Positions 10,301 to 22,000 of a stretch of 39,110 nt of DNA are shown here, in pieces; position 1 is the stretch's first letter; every line of letters starts with the position of its first letter. The stretch is from Saccoglossus kowalevskii (lineage: Eukaryota > Hemichordata > Enteropneusta > Harrimaniidae). The notes below the pieces were generated by a model. That model was given only the letters and a program-made list of their open reading frames with translations. It did no database searches and was not told where the DNA came from. Position numbers and translations under genes: made by a program. Where the stretch lies: assembly GCF_000003605.2 (NCBI RefSeq), contig NW_003125890.1, forward strand, positions 201,910 through 241,019, in the 5' to 3' direction.

Positions 10301-12729
10301 AGAAAAAAGATCTGGGAGTTATTGTTTACAACTGTAGCTGTTTGGCACAAGATATTGGTAAAATATTTGAGATTTATTGGTATATGAGCTCCCCTGATGC
10401 TATTTTACCATTCGAATGGTCAGTGCAATATGATACTCGGTACAATGCCGTGACGCCACTCGAGCTGAAACTTAATAACACAAACGCCAAAGCACTGCTG
10501 TCTGTAAGTATACGATTAATACGACTCGGTATAATGACACACAGTATCCATATGGTGCTCGTATGCAGAAAGTTACTAGCATGTCTATAGTTGTTTTTAT
10601 TGTGGGTGGTATTTGCAGTGTTACTGATTATGTTAATGAGCCGGGGACTTTAAATGTCATGACGTCATACGATTACAGTCTTCCCCATGCTTAATATGTA
10701 TTCTTGGTCAAATATGAGTGGGAGGGGTCTGAATTGTTTTAGAAAATACACACATTGTCAATGGTGATCAAAATATGTCTTCATTCGGTGGGTTTGTATA
10801 TTAATTGCAGAGTTCTCCTCCTGAGTTAACTCCCGCCGGTCGCAGTACTGGAATGGACGCGGTTTTGGATGTTATCGGGTCCGCCAAAACGTTTGTCAGC
10901 ATTAGCGTGACAAGCTATCTGCCTGCTTTGAAAAACAAAAATCCACAGAGGTAATATCGTCATATCGCGAGAGGGCGAGAGACGGGCACGAATATGTTAC
11001 ACATTTTGGAAAGACAAAACGTGTTATGTTTGGGGATAATCTTCATATCCCGACTTCGAGCAAACCGTCCATGTCGACTTAGTTTTTTCTAAATTCGTCT
11101 AACGTTAGTGAATGATTCTTGCCAGGTCGCTACGGTGTCTCAAGGAGAACCCTGTTTGGTGTTCTGGTAGGGCTTGAATTTTAGTCTGCTCGGTTTAACA
11201 ACCATTGTACTACAATAATTATTGTGTATTGTATGCCTCGATACGTTCTACTTTTGTAGGTACTGGTCTCTTATTGATGACAAACTGCGGACTGTAGCCT
11301 TCAACAAGAACATCCATATCCGTCTTTTAGTTGATGCAGAGAACAACGCGAGCACAGAAGCAACTAAGTTTCTACACTCGTTAGTTGACCTCGATGGAAT
11401 AAGAGGAAGAATAGAGATCGTGAGTACGCTGTATATTTCAGTCTGGATTATATTAATTATATTACTTAACCCTTTCATCACTAGACTTTCTCGCCTCAAT
11501 TTTCCTGCACTTTTTTTTTCCTTGTATTCTTTAATATTTCTGGAAATGAACCAACATTTTTGAGCCAAAAGACAATATTTTTCGTTTTTACTCAAAAAAT
11601 AATCTCCACTCGTTTTAGTTAACGTTAAAGTCTATGTTGACAGAATAAACAAATGTTCACTTATCAAGTTTATCCAATGTTGTTTACAGAAATTATATAC
11701 AGTTCCATCGTACACTGAAGAACAGCGGAACATACCACGTGCTCGACTTAATCATAACAAATTCATGGTGACAGACAGAGCAGTATATATCGGTGAGTTA
11801 TCTCTTTTCCGATGTGGTTTTCAGTACCTGTCTCCATTAAAATAAACATGATTGGTTATACATTGTACTAATCCATAGACCTTAGAATATCTATGACTAA
11901 ACTATCAAGGCGGGAATATTTGTCCTGTCACACATACTAATCTACAGTATGAACAATTCTATATGGTAATGCCGGCTACTGCAATTCGTACAGAGACTAA
12001 TAGTTAAAGCAGGGGATTCGTCACCTGCGCACGCATCAGATGGCCATAGCGTGTCATTGTTTACAAACAAGCGTCTACCCATGAGCCTTTGCGTTTTTAG
12101 CGTGTGTTGTTATCGTCGCTTGGGACTGAATTACCGCGCATGCGCGGGTGACGGCCCTCCCGCTTTAACACTTCAATGGTAACACAACGAGATGCACCGT
12201 GGATATTACGAGAAGTGTTGGCTTTACTTTATGCCTCAATCTTTTTTTCTCCAAGATGAACTAAAGTACATGGTCAATTCAGTGTATATTAGCGTTTGAT
12301 AGGTGTGCTTAGACTTGTGATTTCGACTTGTGAATTTACAATTCGACTTGTGATTTCGACTTGTGATTGATATCTACCTTACGGTTAGGGATTTAATTTG
12401 GTATATCTAATATTTATATTTAATACTTATTACGTTGATGTCACGCGAAAAAGAATATTTCTGGAAGTCTAATTAAATTAGATTAATTACAGCATGTAAA
12501 TAAAATCATAAATACCAATTTCATGACTCCATCATGATATTGTGTTCACACGGACTGACAGACTTTTAAACTTACAGGAAACTCCGACTGGGAAGGCGAT
12601 TTTTTTATTAATGATAGTGGAATTGGGTTTGTTATCTATGAAAATGGACAACTACAGCAGCAGTTACTTGATGTTTTTGACAGGGATTGGAACTCACAGT
12701 ACGCAGCTTCGCTGAATGCAACTCACTGA
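4348..12729 (+). CDS. PLD3-like: PLD3/PLD4-like phospholipase D (5' exonuclease family), nine coding exons, 489 aa
   Basis: Exons: 4348-4374, 4670-4908, 5838-6018, 9665-9931, 10303-10503, 10811-10950, 11260-11419, 11690-11792 and 12578-12729. All junctions are GT-AG, the phases agree, and the total is 1470 nt including TGA. Length and motif order match vertebrate PLD3 (about 490 aa). The ATG has strong context (A at -3, G at +4). Residues 1-49 are a cytosolic tail with a LeuLeuLeu cluster at 24-26, a possible sorting signal. Residues 50-70 are one membrane span, giving a type II anchor. CDDPC follows at 84-88. HKD1 is H213, K215, D220 with GSAN at 227-230; HKD2 is H427, K429, D434. Six N-glycosylation sequons (N99, N248, N296, N381, N451, N486) fit a lumenal catalytic part. 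By family, it probably degrades single-stranded nucleic acid in endolysosomes. HKD2 ends GNSDW instead of GTSNW as in the upstream paralogue. Confidence 0.92.
4670..4675 (+). promoter_or_regulatory. NAGNAG tandem acceptor at PLD exon 2
   Basis: The acceptor reads TTCAGCAG. Splicing after the first AG puts exon 2 at 4670; splicing after the second puts it at 4673 and drops one Gln (residue 9 or 10) from the cytosolic tail without changing frame. Both forms are plausible. Confidence 0.5.
4978..5429. mobile_element. Foldback (long-TIR) MITE-like element, 452 bp, in PLD intron 2
   Basis: The left arm at 4978-5030 and the right arm at 5377-5429 are reverse complements over 53 bp with a single mismatch. 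The outer ends read AGGGACGACGTC. The interior of about 346 bp is AT-rich with C-rich tracts and shows no transposase. The flanking bases are TTA on the left and AAC on the right, so no clear target-site duplication is seen. Near-identical arms suggest recent insertion or arm homogenisation. Confidence 0.8.
6072..6084 (-). promoter_or_regulatory. Perfect DR1 nuclear-receptor element
   Basis: The + strand reads TGACCT-C-TGACCT, that is AGGTCA-G-AGGTCA on the - strand. This is the half-site arrangement bound by RXR, HNF4 and PPAR-type receptors. It directly follows an 18-bp palindrome at 6058-6075 and lies 54 bases into PLD intron 3. Confidence 0.45.
7117..7129 (+). promoter_or_regulatory. Perfect DR1 nuclear-receptor element (second copy)
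   Basis: AGGTCA-A-AGGTCA, both half-sites exact, in the same PLD intron as the site at 6072-6084 but in the opposite orientation. HNF4 or RXR heterodimers are the usual ligands of this arrangement. Function is inferred from the motif only. Confidence 0.45.
12004..12168. mobile_element. TTAA-flanked MITE-like element in PLD intron 8
   Basis: TTAA occurs at both ends (12004-12007 and 12165-12168). Inside these the left end AGCAGGGGATTCGTCACCTG mirrors the right end, whose reverse complement begins AGCGGGAGGGCCGTCACCCG. TTAA duplications are typical of piggyBac-type elements, but the outermost TIR bases are not the usual CCC. The interior of about 160 bp has no coding capacity. Its high GC contrasts with the AT-rich intron. 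Confidence 0.55.
12311..12368. repeat. Short tandem repeat of a CGACTTGTGATTT unit
   Basis: Four imperfect copies of GACTTGTGA spaced 13 to 20 bases apart, in PLD intron 8. The second copy carries a short insertion (AATTTACAATT). Confidence 0.7.
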
Positions 12730-12784
12730 ATCTTAAACCATTGCTTCTTATGTACAAACACAGTTGGATTCCAAGTGCTTCGAA

Positions 12785-12796
12785 AATAAAAATAAA
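12785..12796 (+). promoter_or_regulatory. Tandem polyadenylation signals of the PLD3-like gene
   Basis: Two adjacent AATAAA hexamers (12785-12790 and 12791-12796) lie 56 to 67 bases after the TGA. The expected cleavage site would fall 10 to 30 bases on, inside the inverted-repeat arm that borders the N gap. Confidence 0.6.
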
Positions 12797-12827
12797 AGCA
12801 ATTCTAACATTTATTATCCAAATGCAC
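12794..12827. repeat. Left arm of a 34-bp inverted repeat at the gap edge
   Basis: These 34 bases, up to the last called base before the Ns, are the exact reverse complement of 13263-13296, the first 34 bases after the gap. The symmetry breaks at 12793, where an A interrupts the T run seen on the other side. Confidence 0.9.
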
Positions 12828-13262
12828 NNNNNNNNNNNNNNNNNNNNNNNNNNNNNNNNNNNNNNNNNNNNNNNNNNNNNNNNNNNNNNNNNNNNNNNNN
12901 NNNNNNNNNNNNNNNNNNNNNNNNNNNNNNNNNNNNNNNNNNNNNNNNNNNNNNNNNNNNNNNNNNNNNNNNNNNNNNNNNNNNNNNNNNNNNNNNNNNN
13001 NNNNNNNNNNNNNNNNNNNNNNNNNNNNNNNNNNNNNNNNNNNNNNNNNNNNNNNNNNNNNNNNNNNNNNNNNNNNNNNNNNNNNNNNNNNNNNNNNNNN
13101 NNNNNNNNNNNNNNNNNNNNNNNNNNNNNNNNNNNNNNNNNNNNNNNNNNNNNNNNNNNNNNNNNNNNNNNNNNNNNNNNNNNNNNNNNNNNNNNNNNNN
13201 NNNNNNNNNNNNNNNNNNNNNNNNNNNNNNNNNNNNNNNNNNNNNNNNNNNNNNNNNNNNNN
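12828..13262. other. Assembly gap (435 N)
   Basis: An unsequenced scaffold gap just downstream of the PLD 3' end. Nothing can be said about its content. Open frames that run through it are artefacts of translating N. Confidence 1.
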
Positions 13263-13296
13263 GTGCATTTGGATAATAAATGTTAGAATTGCTTTT
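13263..13296. repeat. Right arm of the 34-bp inverted repeat at the gap edge
   Basis: Exact reverse complement of 12794-12827. Either a real palindromic or foldback repeat fills the gap, or the same reads were placed at both gap edges in opposite orientation. Confidence 0.9.
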
Positions 13297-16200
13297 TTTT
13301 TCCTGCCGTGTTGCATTGGACCATTTTGCTTTTTCACCTTCACAAATTTATTATGTTATGTTAGTTTTCTTCATTTCTAAACTGTTTAGTAATTACCTTC
13401 ATGTTAGCCCAAGTGACGTGTTTTTGTATACTGAATGTGACACCGTTCTTAGCACGTGACACATATAGTGTAGTTTATTTTTTATAACATATAAATATTA
13501 TTATATTATTTTCATTTGCGTGCCTTTAAAGGAAGACCCCCTCAGTCAGAAATGTTTTATTATATTGTTTATTGTATGACGTAATCATATTCGCAGTGTT
13601 TGCGCGCATGCGCATGATTCTTGAGTATTCTTGGGACAACTCTTATTTAGTTGGCATGCAGGACCATTGGTACACGTTAATTTGCCAGGTTGAGCTTTAC
13701 GCAAGATTGGACAATTATGTAATCGGTCAGTTCTTATGCTCATATTGGGTAAAGCAGACTTGAGTCCGATATATGGTAGGATGGCGTCCTGCTCCGTTTA
13801 CATACTACTCCTGAGATGTAAGTTTGTGAAAGAAACAAATGTAAAACGGTCATGTCACGATTATTATATAGATATTTTCACTGTTGTTTTAACGCACAGA
13901 ATTCTGACTGTCATGCGATTTTTATATACTAGTATCACGGTAGAAATTGGTTCATGTCTTGTCAGGTAAGGTATGTGTAAATGTGGTATCTAGTTTTAAT
14001 TTGAAGTTATTCAATCGAATTGTTTACTCATATAAAAGAATATTTTGTTGTATGAGCACTCCAGGCACAAGCAAGAAATCAGTGAAACTTATTGAGAAAA
14101 AAAATAGATCATTTAATGTTTTAGCATAGATTACGTTGTCTAGGGTTCCCATGGTAACCGAAAAATTGCAACTTATAATTGTTTTGCATATTAGGCGTAT
14201 TTATTGATTTATATTTAGTAAATCAATTATGTTAAATATTTGATTTCTCTGGTTGGGTTTGTCTTATTCTGTTTAGGTGATTGGTATTGTAATAGCTTAA
14301 CGTAATTTATTAGAATAAATTTTCATATTAGTTAATTATCTTTGTTTCATCTTTTTTTTTCGAAATTATTAAACAAATGGTGCAACACTCACTTATTCTG
14401 ACTGGAAGAAGCGGAGTAATCAGAATCGACACGTGGCGTGTAATACAAACTGCGACATGCCCAGTCATGTGGTATCAACCGCTCAACCAACTCACCGCCT
14501 TACCTGAAATGATGAATCATGAATCCCATCACTACTGTATTTATGCTAGGATGTCGACAGTCTTTCGTACCTAATATTAATCTGTTATTATTATTAAATA
14601 TTGTGTCAATGTCTAGAATACACAATTACATTAGGCCCGAGGACTGCCGACAGTCTATATTTATGTCTGCTTCAACGCTACCCAAAAACAAAGAAAATAG
14701 AAATACTAGTACCGTAACTAGTATGGGCGCCCTCTGGAGTCAGTTATATAAACTGGATTGTCATAATCAAGGATTTAGATTTGTCGCACGAAGCATCTGT
14801 ATACCGTGTATAGATATACACAATATACACATATAGGAAGATGTCTGTTGGCACTAGTTACTGCAAATCTAGTCATTGACAACAATGTTTTAGTGCAATG
14901 TTTTTGTGGATCATGACAAAATTGAAGGGAAAATCGTACAGGAAAAAACAATGAAAAATAAATGTTATGGAGAATATTCATCATAGAAAAATAACTAAAT
15001 GAAAGAAAAATATGAGCAGTTTTTCTACCATCGCCTCCATCTTCCAGATTTTCTAAAGGTCAACCTTTGTTCATGTACGTATCACACCTGTATCAGAGTA
15101 GGCAACACCTACTTTAGTGACCTCAGTAGAGTGACCGTATATAGCACCCATTCAACTTTTTCAACGGGCACTGTTGGGAACAATCAAACTAAAAAAATGT
15201 GGGTTGCTCAATTGGTTGGTTAATGCAGACAACGGATCTAAAAAGTAAACTATTTGCTAAAAAAAAGCATCCCATTTATAACAATTAGCATGAAGAAAAG
15301 AGTGGTATAACTTATATTTAGTGATTTTTAATTACCCAGAATTTATTCATTTTTGATTAAATTGTACCTCCGTCGGGCAATATAAGGACTTTAAAAAGTT
15401 GGAGGTCACCAGCCTAATTTTCGAGGAAATGGTGGTTGTATTTTTAATTAGTGGATAGTGGCCATTTTGGCAGTATTACAGTGCTTTCATGATCATAGGT
15501 TCATGTGGGATAATATGTCATATCTTGAATTGTAGTCCGGTGACTGAACAATTTATATGCAGAATGATCTGGGTTTTAAAAAGTGACAAAATATGCATTT
15601 TTCTTTAATCGCTTTTTTATGGAATTGTTCTAAAATAGCGATTGTTGAAAAATATTAGGAATAGGTCATTGTAACACAAAATAATGCTATTTCATGGCTC
15701 CATGATTTTACGAAATAAATTAATGAACATTGTCATGCAATTTATAACCGACTTTCTCAAAAAATATGAGGAGGCTTATACTTTTGTGTAGCTGGTCACG
15801 AATTCGGCCCCATGATGCTCTCTGTTGCCATAGTAATGTAAAACGACCATCGGGGAATACTAGCTAATCGTGCTTTGACCGTAAACTATATTTCTAGGTG
15901 ATGTTTATACAGTGTATACTGTGCTATTCTATTTTACGACACTGGTGTCTATGAAACCAACATTCCTAAGTTTATTATTACTCTTCATTTTATTGTTATT
16001 CACTATTCATTTTAACTTCCCCGCAGCTCGAAACATGGTACATAAATTCCTAAGTTACCTGAAAATAAAATATGCGTTTCAAACAATCTTCCGAAGTGTA
16101 ATTTCATAAAATCGGTTACCAACAAACGATTATTTGATAATAATACGAGTCATGTCATGTTGTTCGCGAGTACAAACGTAAACAAGATTCAAACAAGCCT

Positions 16201-16582
16201 AAACGGTGTATTCGGTTCAGTGTTTGAGTTCAAATATTTCTATAAATGTATGCTTTTAACTCAATTACCAACACATAATTTTCTTTATTGAGCTTGAAAG
16301 CAATATGCAGGCAGTGGAATGCTTGTTGTACCCTTTATTCAGACAGGGCCCACAACGATCCGAGAGAAGCGGTCAGAGAGATAAAGTAGCCTTCTCGGAG
16401 TAAAGTCAAGAGAGTTTCGATTTACAGATTTTGTCCGTATACCCTATACAATATTCTATACCCCCTCCCATCCCACGTACAGAGTCTAGCAGTCTATTTT
16501 ATCAACAGTATTATTACAACTACATGTACTACGGTATTCATGCAATGCACGTCGCTTCTCAGTTACGTTCACCTTTGAACCT
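13297..16582. other. Intergenic DNA between the PLD and ankyrin genes
   Basis: No recognisable exon on either strand. Short open frames (14519-14836, 14999-15223, 15912-16109 and others) have AT-driven composition and no recognisable motif. A CTCF-like site on the - strand is at 14727-14738. Confidence 0.5.
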
Positions 16583-16596
16583 TGACGTCACTTCCG
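16583..16596 (-). promoter_or_regulatory. Composite ETS/CRE element at the ankyrin gene 1 promoter
   Basis: The + strand reads TGACGTCACTTCCG, that is CGGAAGTGACGTCA on the - strand. This joins an ETS site to a full CREB/ATF palindrome with the spacing known for composite ETS-CRE sites in animal proximal promoters. It lies about 210 bases upstream of the proposed ATG at 16794 and 43 bases before the first upstream ORF, a good position for a proximal promoter. Confidence 0.5.
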
Positions 16597-16625
16597 CACA
16601 GTTGAGATACTAATAATAAACGTAA

Positions 16626-16742
16626 ATGTGTTACGGCTGCTGGTGCTATCACTAGCCCGTATCATATATGTTCGACGAGTATGCCTTGCAAGAACTGCTC
16701 GCTGCGTCCAAACTGAAAGCGGCTGGCGATGGTGTCGATTAG
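16626..16742 (+). other. Upstream ORFs in the ankyrin gene 1 leader
   Basis: Three ATG-initiated ORFs precede the main start: 16626-16655 (9 aa), 16668-16742 (24 aa, beginning MFDEYALQELL) and 16681-16716 (11 aa). A further ATG at 16729, in strong context (G at -3 and +4), opens a frame that overlaps the main start and would end only in exon 2 at 22952. Their relevance depends on the transcription start, which is unknown. Confidence 0.4.
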
Positions 16743-16793
16743 TGACAGTTGCCGCTCATGCCAGACGTCCACTCACGCTTTCTGCGAAACACG

Positions 16794-16818
16794 ATGGACG
16801 ACCAACGAGCCACAACCG
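16794..16818 (+). CDS. Ankyrin gene 1, first coding exon (MDDQRATT...)
   Basis: The ATG at 16794 has A at -3 and G at +4. Eight codons plus one base lead to the consensus donor CG|GTAAGTAT, leaving phase 1, exactly what the acceptor at 22842 needs; the joined codon is GCC (Ala). An in-frame ATG at 16758, in weak context, would add 12 residues, and an in-frame TGA at 16743-16745 bounds the frame. Support comes from donor strength, phase match and the promoter-like motif upstream. A phase-neutral exon inside the 6-kb intron cannot be excluded. Confidence 0.5.
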
Positions 16819-18417
16819 GTAAGTATACATTTTATTAGTGCGCAACGTCTTATTCCCTATTGTTTATTGCACTTTCATTCGCGCATGCGTGATTTGTGTT
16901 TTCGGTCGTCTCGTACGTGACGTGAAAATATTCGAAAGAATATATATATATTGCTATATTACGTTGTAAATAAATCGTACATAAACACCGATAAGTTTGC
17001 GTACAAGCACAAAAATCGATAACTAATTATAAATCATTATGATATTACCGCTCATACATGATTTTAATTATGTCGTTTAAAAGCTCGGCGACTCGTACCT
17101 GATAACATATTTGACCTGTATACGTAAAACTTGAACGATGGAGGCAATTATTGACGTCATTGTTATTGACATTCAACAAGGTTGAAATTGACTTGCTTTC
17201 GGCAATCGACTTGGTTAAAAGTGTGGCCCGTGATTTGCAACATCCGGGCGTTATAAATAATTAATGCCATCATTGACATTAACGTTGACTAACACTGGCA
17301 TTGACATCATAATGCATATAATTACCATCGTACATGATGAGGGCATTGAACCCTGGGTGATATTTGTATCATCAACAACGTAGCGACCTGAATATTTTTA
17401 AAGTCATCATTGACAACCGTGGTAATACTGTTAGCTCCAAAAATTGTACTTGCTGTCTGGAATAGAATAAATGTGTTGTTTTAATTTTTCATTTCCTTCT
17501 TAACATTTTCTAACTCGTCTATACACGCACCACTCCGTTACGTGCGTTTTGTTGCATTGTATTATTCTATAATATATTGATTTTATCTCCGTAGTTGATT
17601 TGGTTTATGTGTACAATATAAGTTATGTATATAATGTGTGACGTTATCATGGGAGTGGGCTTGATGAGTGTGGAATGTGGTTTGTGCAGTCATCACGTGA
17701 TAGAGTAAGCGGCGTTAATTTTAGTTCGGACACCATGTTTTCTTGCTCAAGCGGTGTCGTTATATACACTGGTATATACAAATCTTTACAACAACTTTGA
17801 TTCAGTTTAGTTCCTTATTTATCTCCAAGTCAAGTAACGGTATAAATAAAGCGCTTTTATAAATTTAATATTTTTTTTCCTTCTTACAACAGTGTCTTAC
17901 ATTTTTTTTAGTGATATGTGTGTGGGGGGGGGGGTTTAGAAATAAACCATTTCATTTACGTCAATTGAACAACAATGCTGTAACTTGGCAACACCGTAAG
18001 GAAAGTCAGCATTTCGCAACGATAAACCCTACTACTTGTAACAAAGTCGCCGGTGATTTGTTTTCAATATTGCTAAAAATGCGAACTGGTACAATGCGTT
18101 AGCCTCGTGAGATAAACTGAAAGTTAGAATACATTATACTGTCATCACTCAATACTTCCGGGATTAGGACTTCTGAAATTGTAATTTTGGTAGATGTGCC
18201 CGTATTAATCATAATCGTACGTATTTAGCCAAAGACATCTTTTCTATTGCCTTTGATTTAGCCTACATACAAATATAATTAATAGAATGTGCCGAACATC
18301 AAGTACCTGAATCACACCTTAGTGTGTACGAAATATTGTCGGCAGATTGGATAAACAGAGGCCGTTTGTTACTATCCATAGTTATTGTTTTAGGCTTTTA
18401 GCCAGCTTATGAGTGAT

Positions 18418-18504
18418 TGTCCGTCGGCGTCCGTCGTCGTCTGTCGTTCGTCGTCGTCTGTCGTCCGTCGCCGTCTGTCGTTCGTCGTCGTCCGTCGTCC
18501 GTGT
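18418..18504. repeat. GTCCGTCGTC-type minisatellite
   Basis: Imperfect repeats of GTCCGTCGTC and GTCTGTCGTT fill this stretch and run directly into repeat copy B. Copy A at 226-427 also starts near a short GTCGTCCTC motif, so the minisatellite may be part of the same repeat family. Confidence 0.75.
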
Positions 18505-18512
18505 CAATGTTT

Positions 18513-18899
18513 TACTCTTTCGACTTCTTCTTGAAAACTACAATCCTGAATGCTTTGATACTTGGTGTATATATGTATATATACCTTGGGTAGACCTCCT
18601 TTAGATTTGTTCATTTCGTGATGATTTTAGTGAATATCTTTGTAATTTTTGGTAAAAAGTGATATTTTCGACTTCTTTTAAAAAAACGCAAGTCCAATTG
18701 CTTTGATATTAAATGTATTGGTACTACATTTGGACCTCTCTCAGATTTGTTCATTTTGTGGTGATATCTTCAATTATCTAATTTTGATGAATATTTTTGT
18801 TATTTTTGGTGGAAAATGATATTTTTGAATTCTTGTTTGATTGCTTTGATACTATACATATTGTTCATTTTGTAATGATATCTTCTGTTCTTTAATTGC
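18513..18899. repeat. Dispersed repeat, copy B (two to three degenerate units)
   Basis: Units of about 160 to 170 bp start near TTTCGACTTCTT (about 18514, 18668, and a partial unit near 18824). They carry the blocks TGCTTTGATACT, GACCTCTCTCAGATTTGTTCA and TTTTGATGAATATTTTTG that also occur at 226-427. Confidence 0.7.
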
Positions 18900-18951
18900 A
18901 GTGTGCATTGCTAACAGCGGAGCTATCTTAACCGACAGGCTGCTTGTTCGA

Positions 18952-19046
18952 CTTTTTACATTCAATTGATCAAAAATCGGTGAAAATAAATTCCATACAA
19001 AACACCAAAAAGCCTTTTCAATGAAAATTAATTCCAGCTAAAATGA
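18952..19046. repeat. Dispersed repeat, second family, copy 1
   Basis: Shares TTTTTACATTCAA, CAAAAATCGGTGAAAATAAA, ACAAAACACCAAAAA and TTCCAGCTAAAAT-type blocks, in the same order and with few differences, with 38112-38208. No coding potential. Confidence 0.75.
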
Positions 19047-22000
19047 GCTACAGTTGAGCATCTGCTATTTTTTTTTTATTTCGATAAAGTTTTTGGACAG
19101 ACTCATTTTTATTTTCTGGCCTAAAACCCTGGTTACCATTTTACAAATGTTGTTCTCGTAGACAATAATAAATAAATTAAGAATAAAAATATTACTAACG
19201 CAGATGAAACATTGGCATTCATTTAATGGCGTCCTCTCAAAATTCTCTTATATTGACCGCTATTTATCACGAATTCTGTTCGTGTAACTAGAGCGATATG
19301 CGTGATTTTCTGCAATGATGGAACTCCGCCATTGCGTGATTGCATGCAAGTAATATAGTTTTTCAGTTTGAGGTGATCTAGTATTCGCTAAACCATCTGA
19401 CTGTTGTTGCTTCAATTCTAATAATAGAATATAGATATCTGGCTGGATGCCCGGGGTCATTCGGTCTAGAGTCGGGATGTTGACCGAAATAATATTCATT
19501 GGAATCTCTCTGAAGTCGTTACCGTTGCAATTATCGTCTGCTGGAGGCAGTGTTTTCGTACATGTTAATAACGGTGTCCCGTTGTGTGACTATGTCATCC
19601 AATTCGGTCACGATATAGTGATGTTCAGTATAAATTGTCAGCTTATTGGAGTTATTGATTGGTGGTAAAGATTACATCGCTACAGCACACACACGAACAT
19701 TTTAAAAAAAATATCAAATTTACATTTAAACATTAATCTGTTTATTTTAATCTTAACCGATGTGAATTGAGGCATGATTATGGAGTGCGCCACCTACCGA
19801 TTGAATTTTGTCTCGATGTCAAAGTTTTCTCACCTGCGCATGATCCGTGGCATGTGTCGGTTGAAATGCGAGGTAATTTACGCTTTGTCATTAGCACAAA
19901 TATAGACAGTAATGTATGGGTCCCGGCAGACGGTAAAGCACGTGATACGACTACCAATAACTCAGCAACGTAATTTGCATAATAGATTTCAATGTAATAA
20001 AAACGCGTTATTTTAAATTTGACACAAATAGACGCCTTTTTGGTAGATATCGGTGCCGGGAAATGGCGGGTTCGGTCCATGATATTTGTATTTGAGAGAG
20101 TGTACTGACACCGTGCAATTAATGTAAGTACAAATGTAGATTCAGTTTGCTTTGGGTGTTTCAGAAACCCTGGAACAGTATTATAACGATTAACTGGTTT
20201 CTATGAACGCATTGTCGCACATCGTGAATGGTTAAAAAAAACATACGATAACGCTGGTATCACTCAAACTCGATTAAACGCCATTCAATCGCTATTATTT
20301 CCATCTTCGTGGATTTATTGTGATTAGTGGTGTCGATGTGAGAAACTGATACGCGGATGTGCAGTTTGAACATCGTCCGTCGTCAGTGACGTTGCATAAT
20401 TATTAGAACAGAGTATCTCCTACCTAAAAGGGGGTGTCTATATTTTACCCACGTGAACACTTGCAAATTACCAAGCAACGAGTTGTCTACTACTTAGAAT
20501 GGAATTCGGGTTCAGTTAAAATAATACGATTTCATGTTTGCCTTGTTCGAATCCGTAGTGGGGGGGGGGCAATGTCACGTGATTGTATTTACATTCACAC
20601 GATCATGTCGTTACCTGTCGACCAATTTGAATTCGGTTAGAGTCGTGTACAAATATTGATTCCAACATTTCTGGTGATTTATTATATTCACGCAACGGGA
20701 AAGAAATTAATATTGACACAACATAAATATTATTCTATATATAACCGTCGGTATTCAGTTGTACCATCTATTGCACTGCCGAGGGACTGCGACTCACTCC
20801 CAAATGACGTTAGTTTTTAGTTCGTTCAATGAGGCAAAAACCATTTTGTATATTTTTATTTATTTATTCTATAAAATGGTCCAAAACCCCATTGCATGTA
20901 GGTTTAATCAATATTTTCGTTAAAAAAATATAATAAAAAAAAAACACAAAAAAATGAAAAAAAAAATATGCGGGTTTGTTTTGTGAGAGGTAGCAATTGC
21001 TGGACTGGTAAACGCTAGATATACTATGTGTACGGCTATTGTTCAACGTCCAAGCCATCAAGGGTCGTACAAAGGAGAACTGTTTTGTAGCGATCTACTG
21101 GTGTCTGGGGTCTTTCACACTACATCGAACTATACTCCACAGTTTACAATGAATAGGGTGGTTGGCGCGTGGGATGACGTAAAGAAAAATATGAATATGT
21201 ATGTTCTTTCACCCACCTCCGTCTTTTGTCCATATTTGCAGATTCAATTGGTACCGTCGCCATTTGGGGACTTGGTTTCGCGCCGATACTGACAATATAT
21301 TATGCCTTGAGAGGCGAGATTTTTCCACGAGCAGGTACGTTGTGATTGTACTTTTTTGTGTTGGGTTTCACTCGGTCCTTACACAAAGTGTGGGTTACAC
21401 TTTCAGGGCCCTATTCAGTTACACTGCGCGGTTCAGGCGTGACAGGCGTCATACAATTCTACAACGGTCATCACGAATGAAAGGGAATGACACTATTCTT
21501 CAAGTTAGTACTGGCCACGTTGTCGATCAACAAACACACGAGAATTCTAACGGACTTTTGTTATTATTCTTGTATGTTTGCTATAGATCACCCGCGTAAT
21601 TCATCTGCATATGGAAAACAGTGCAGTATGTTTTGATTTCATAATTATCGTTTATTTATTCCTGAATATTCGACGCACTTGTACGAATAGTATCGATTTT
21701 TGAGGAAAATGGTGTCAGGTTTTTCTTCTCCAAAACTGGCAAAATGTGTGGTATATATAAAATATAATGTCAAAATAACTAAATTTAAAGGTACTCCAAA
21801 ACCCAGAACAAATGGTTTTGTCTGGGGCGTCACGTGTTACAGACTATAACACAACTGTCAACGTATGATGTTGTCATATTCCCGGACATCATTTCAATAC
21901 ATAACTCATTATTTTAAATTTTATCGAAAATTCCATATTTATACGAATAAAAAATGTCATACTTATTTTTTTGGGGGATGACGTTTTATCTCAGTACTAG

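Noticed and set aside
12687-13343. Long open frames through the N gap on both strands
   Set aside because: They consist mostly of translated N. The real sequence at the edges is the inverted repeat, which gives the same short peptide on both strands.
16668-16742. MFDEYALQELL... as the true N-terminus of ankyrin protein 1
   Set aside because: A GATG|GTGTCG donor would give a matching phase, but it is weak, while a near-perfect GTAAGTAT donor lies 80 bases downstream in the MDDQRATT frame. Kept only as an upstream ORF.
20535-20560. GTTCGAATCC word resembling a tRNA B box
   Set aside because: No A box or cloverleaf can be formed at the right distance upstream.
21201-21599. Open frame of 132 codons in the ankyrin gene 1 intron
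   Set aside because: No ATG at the start, no recognisable motif, overlapping frames of similar length, and no need for an extra exon in the splice model. RNA data could overturn this.
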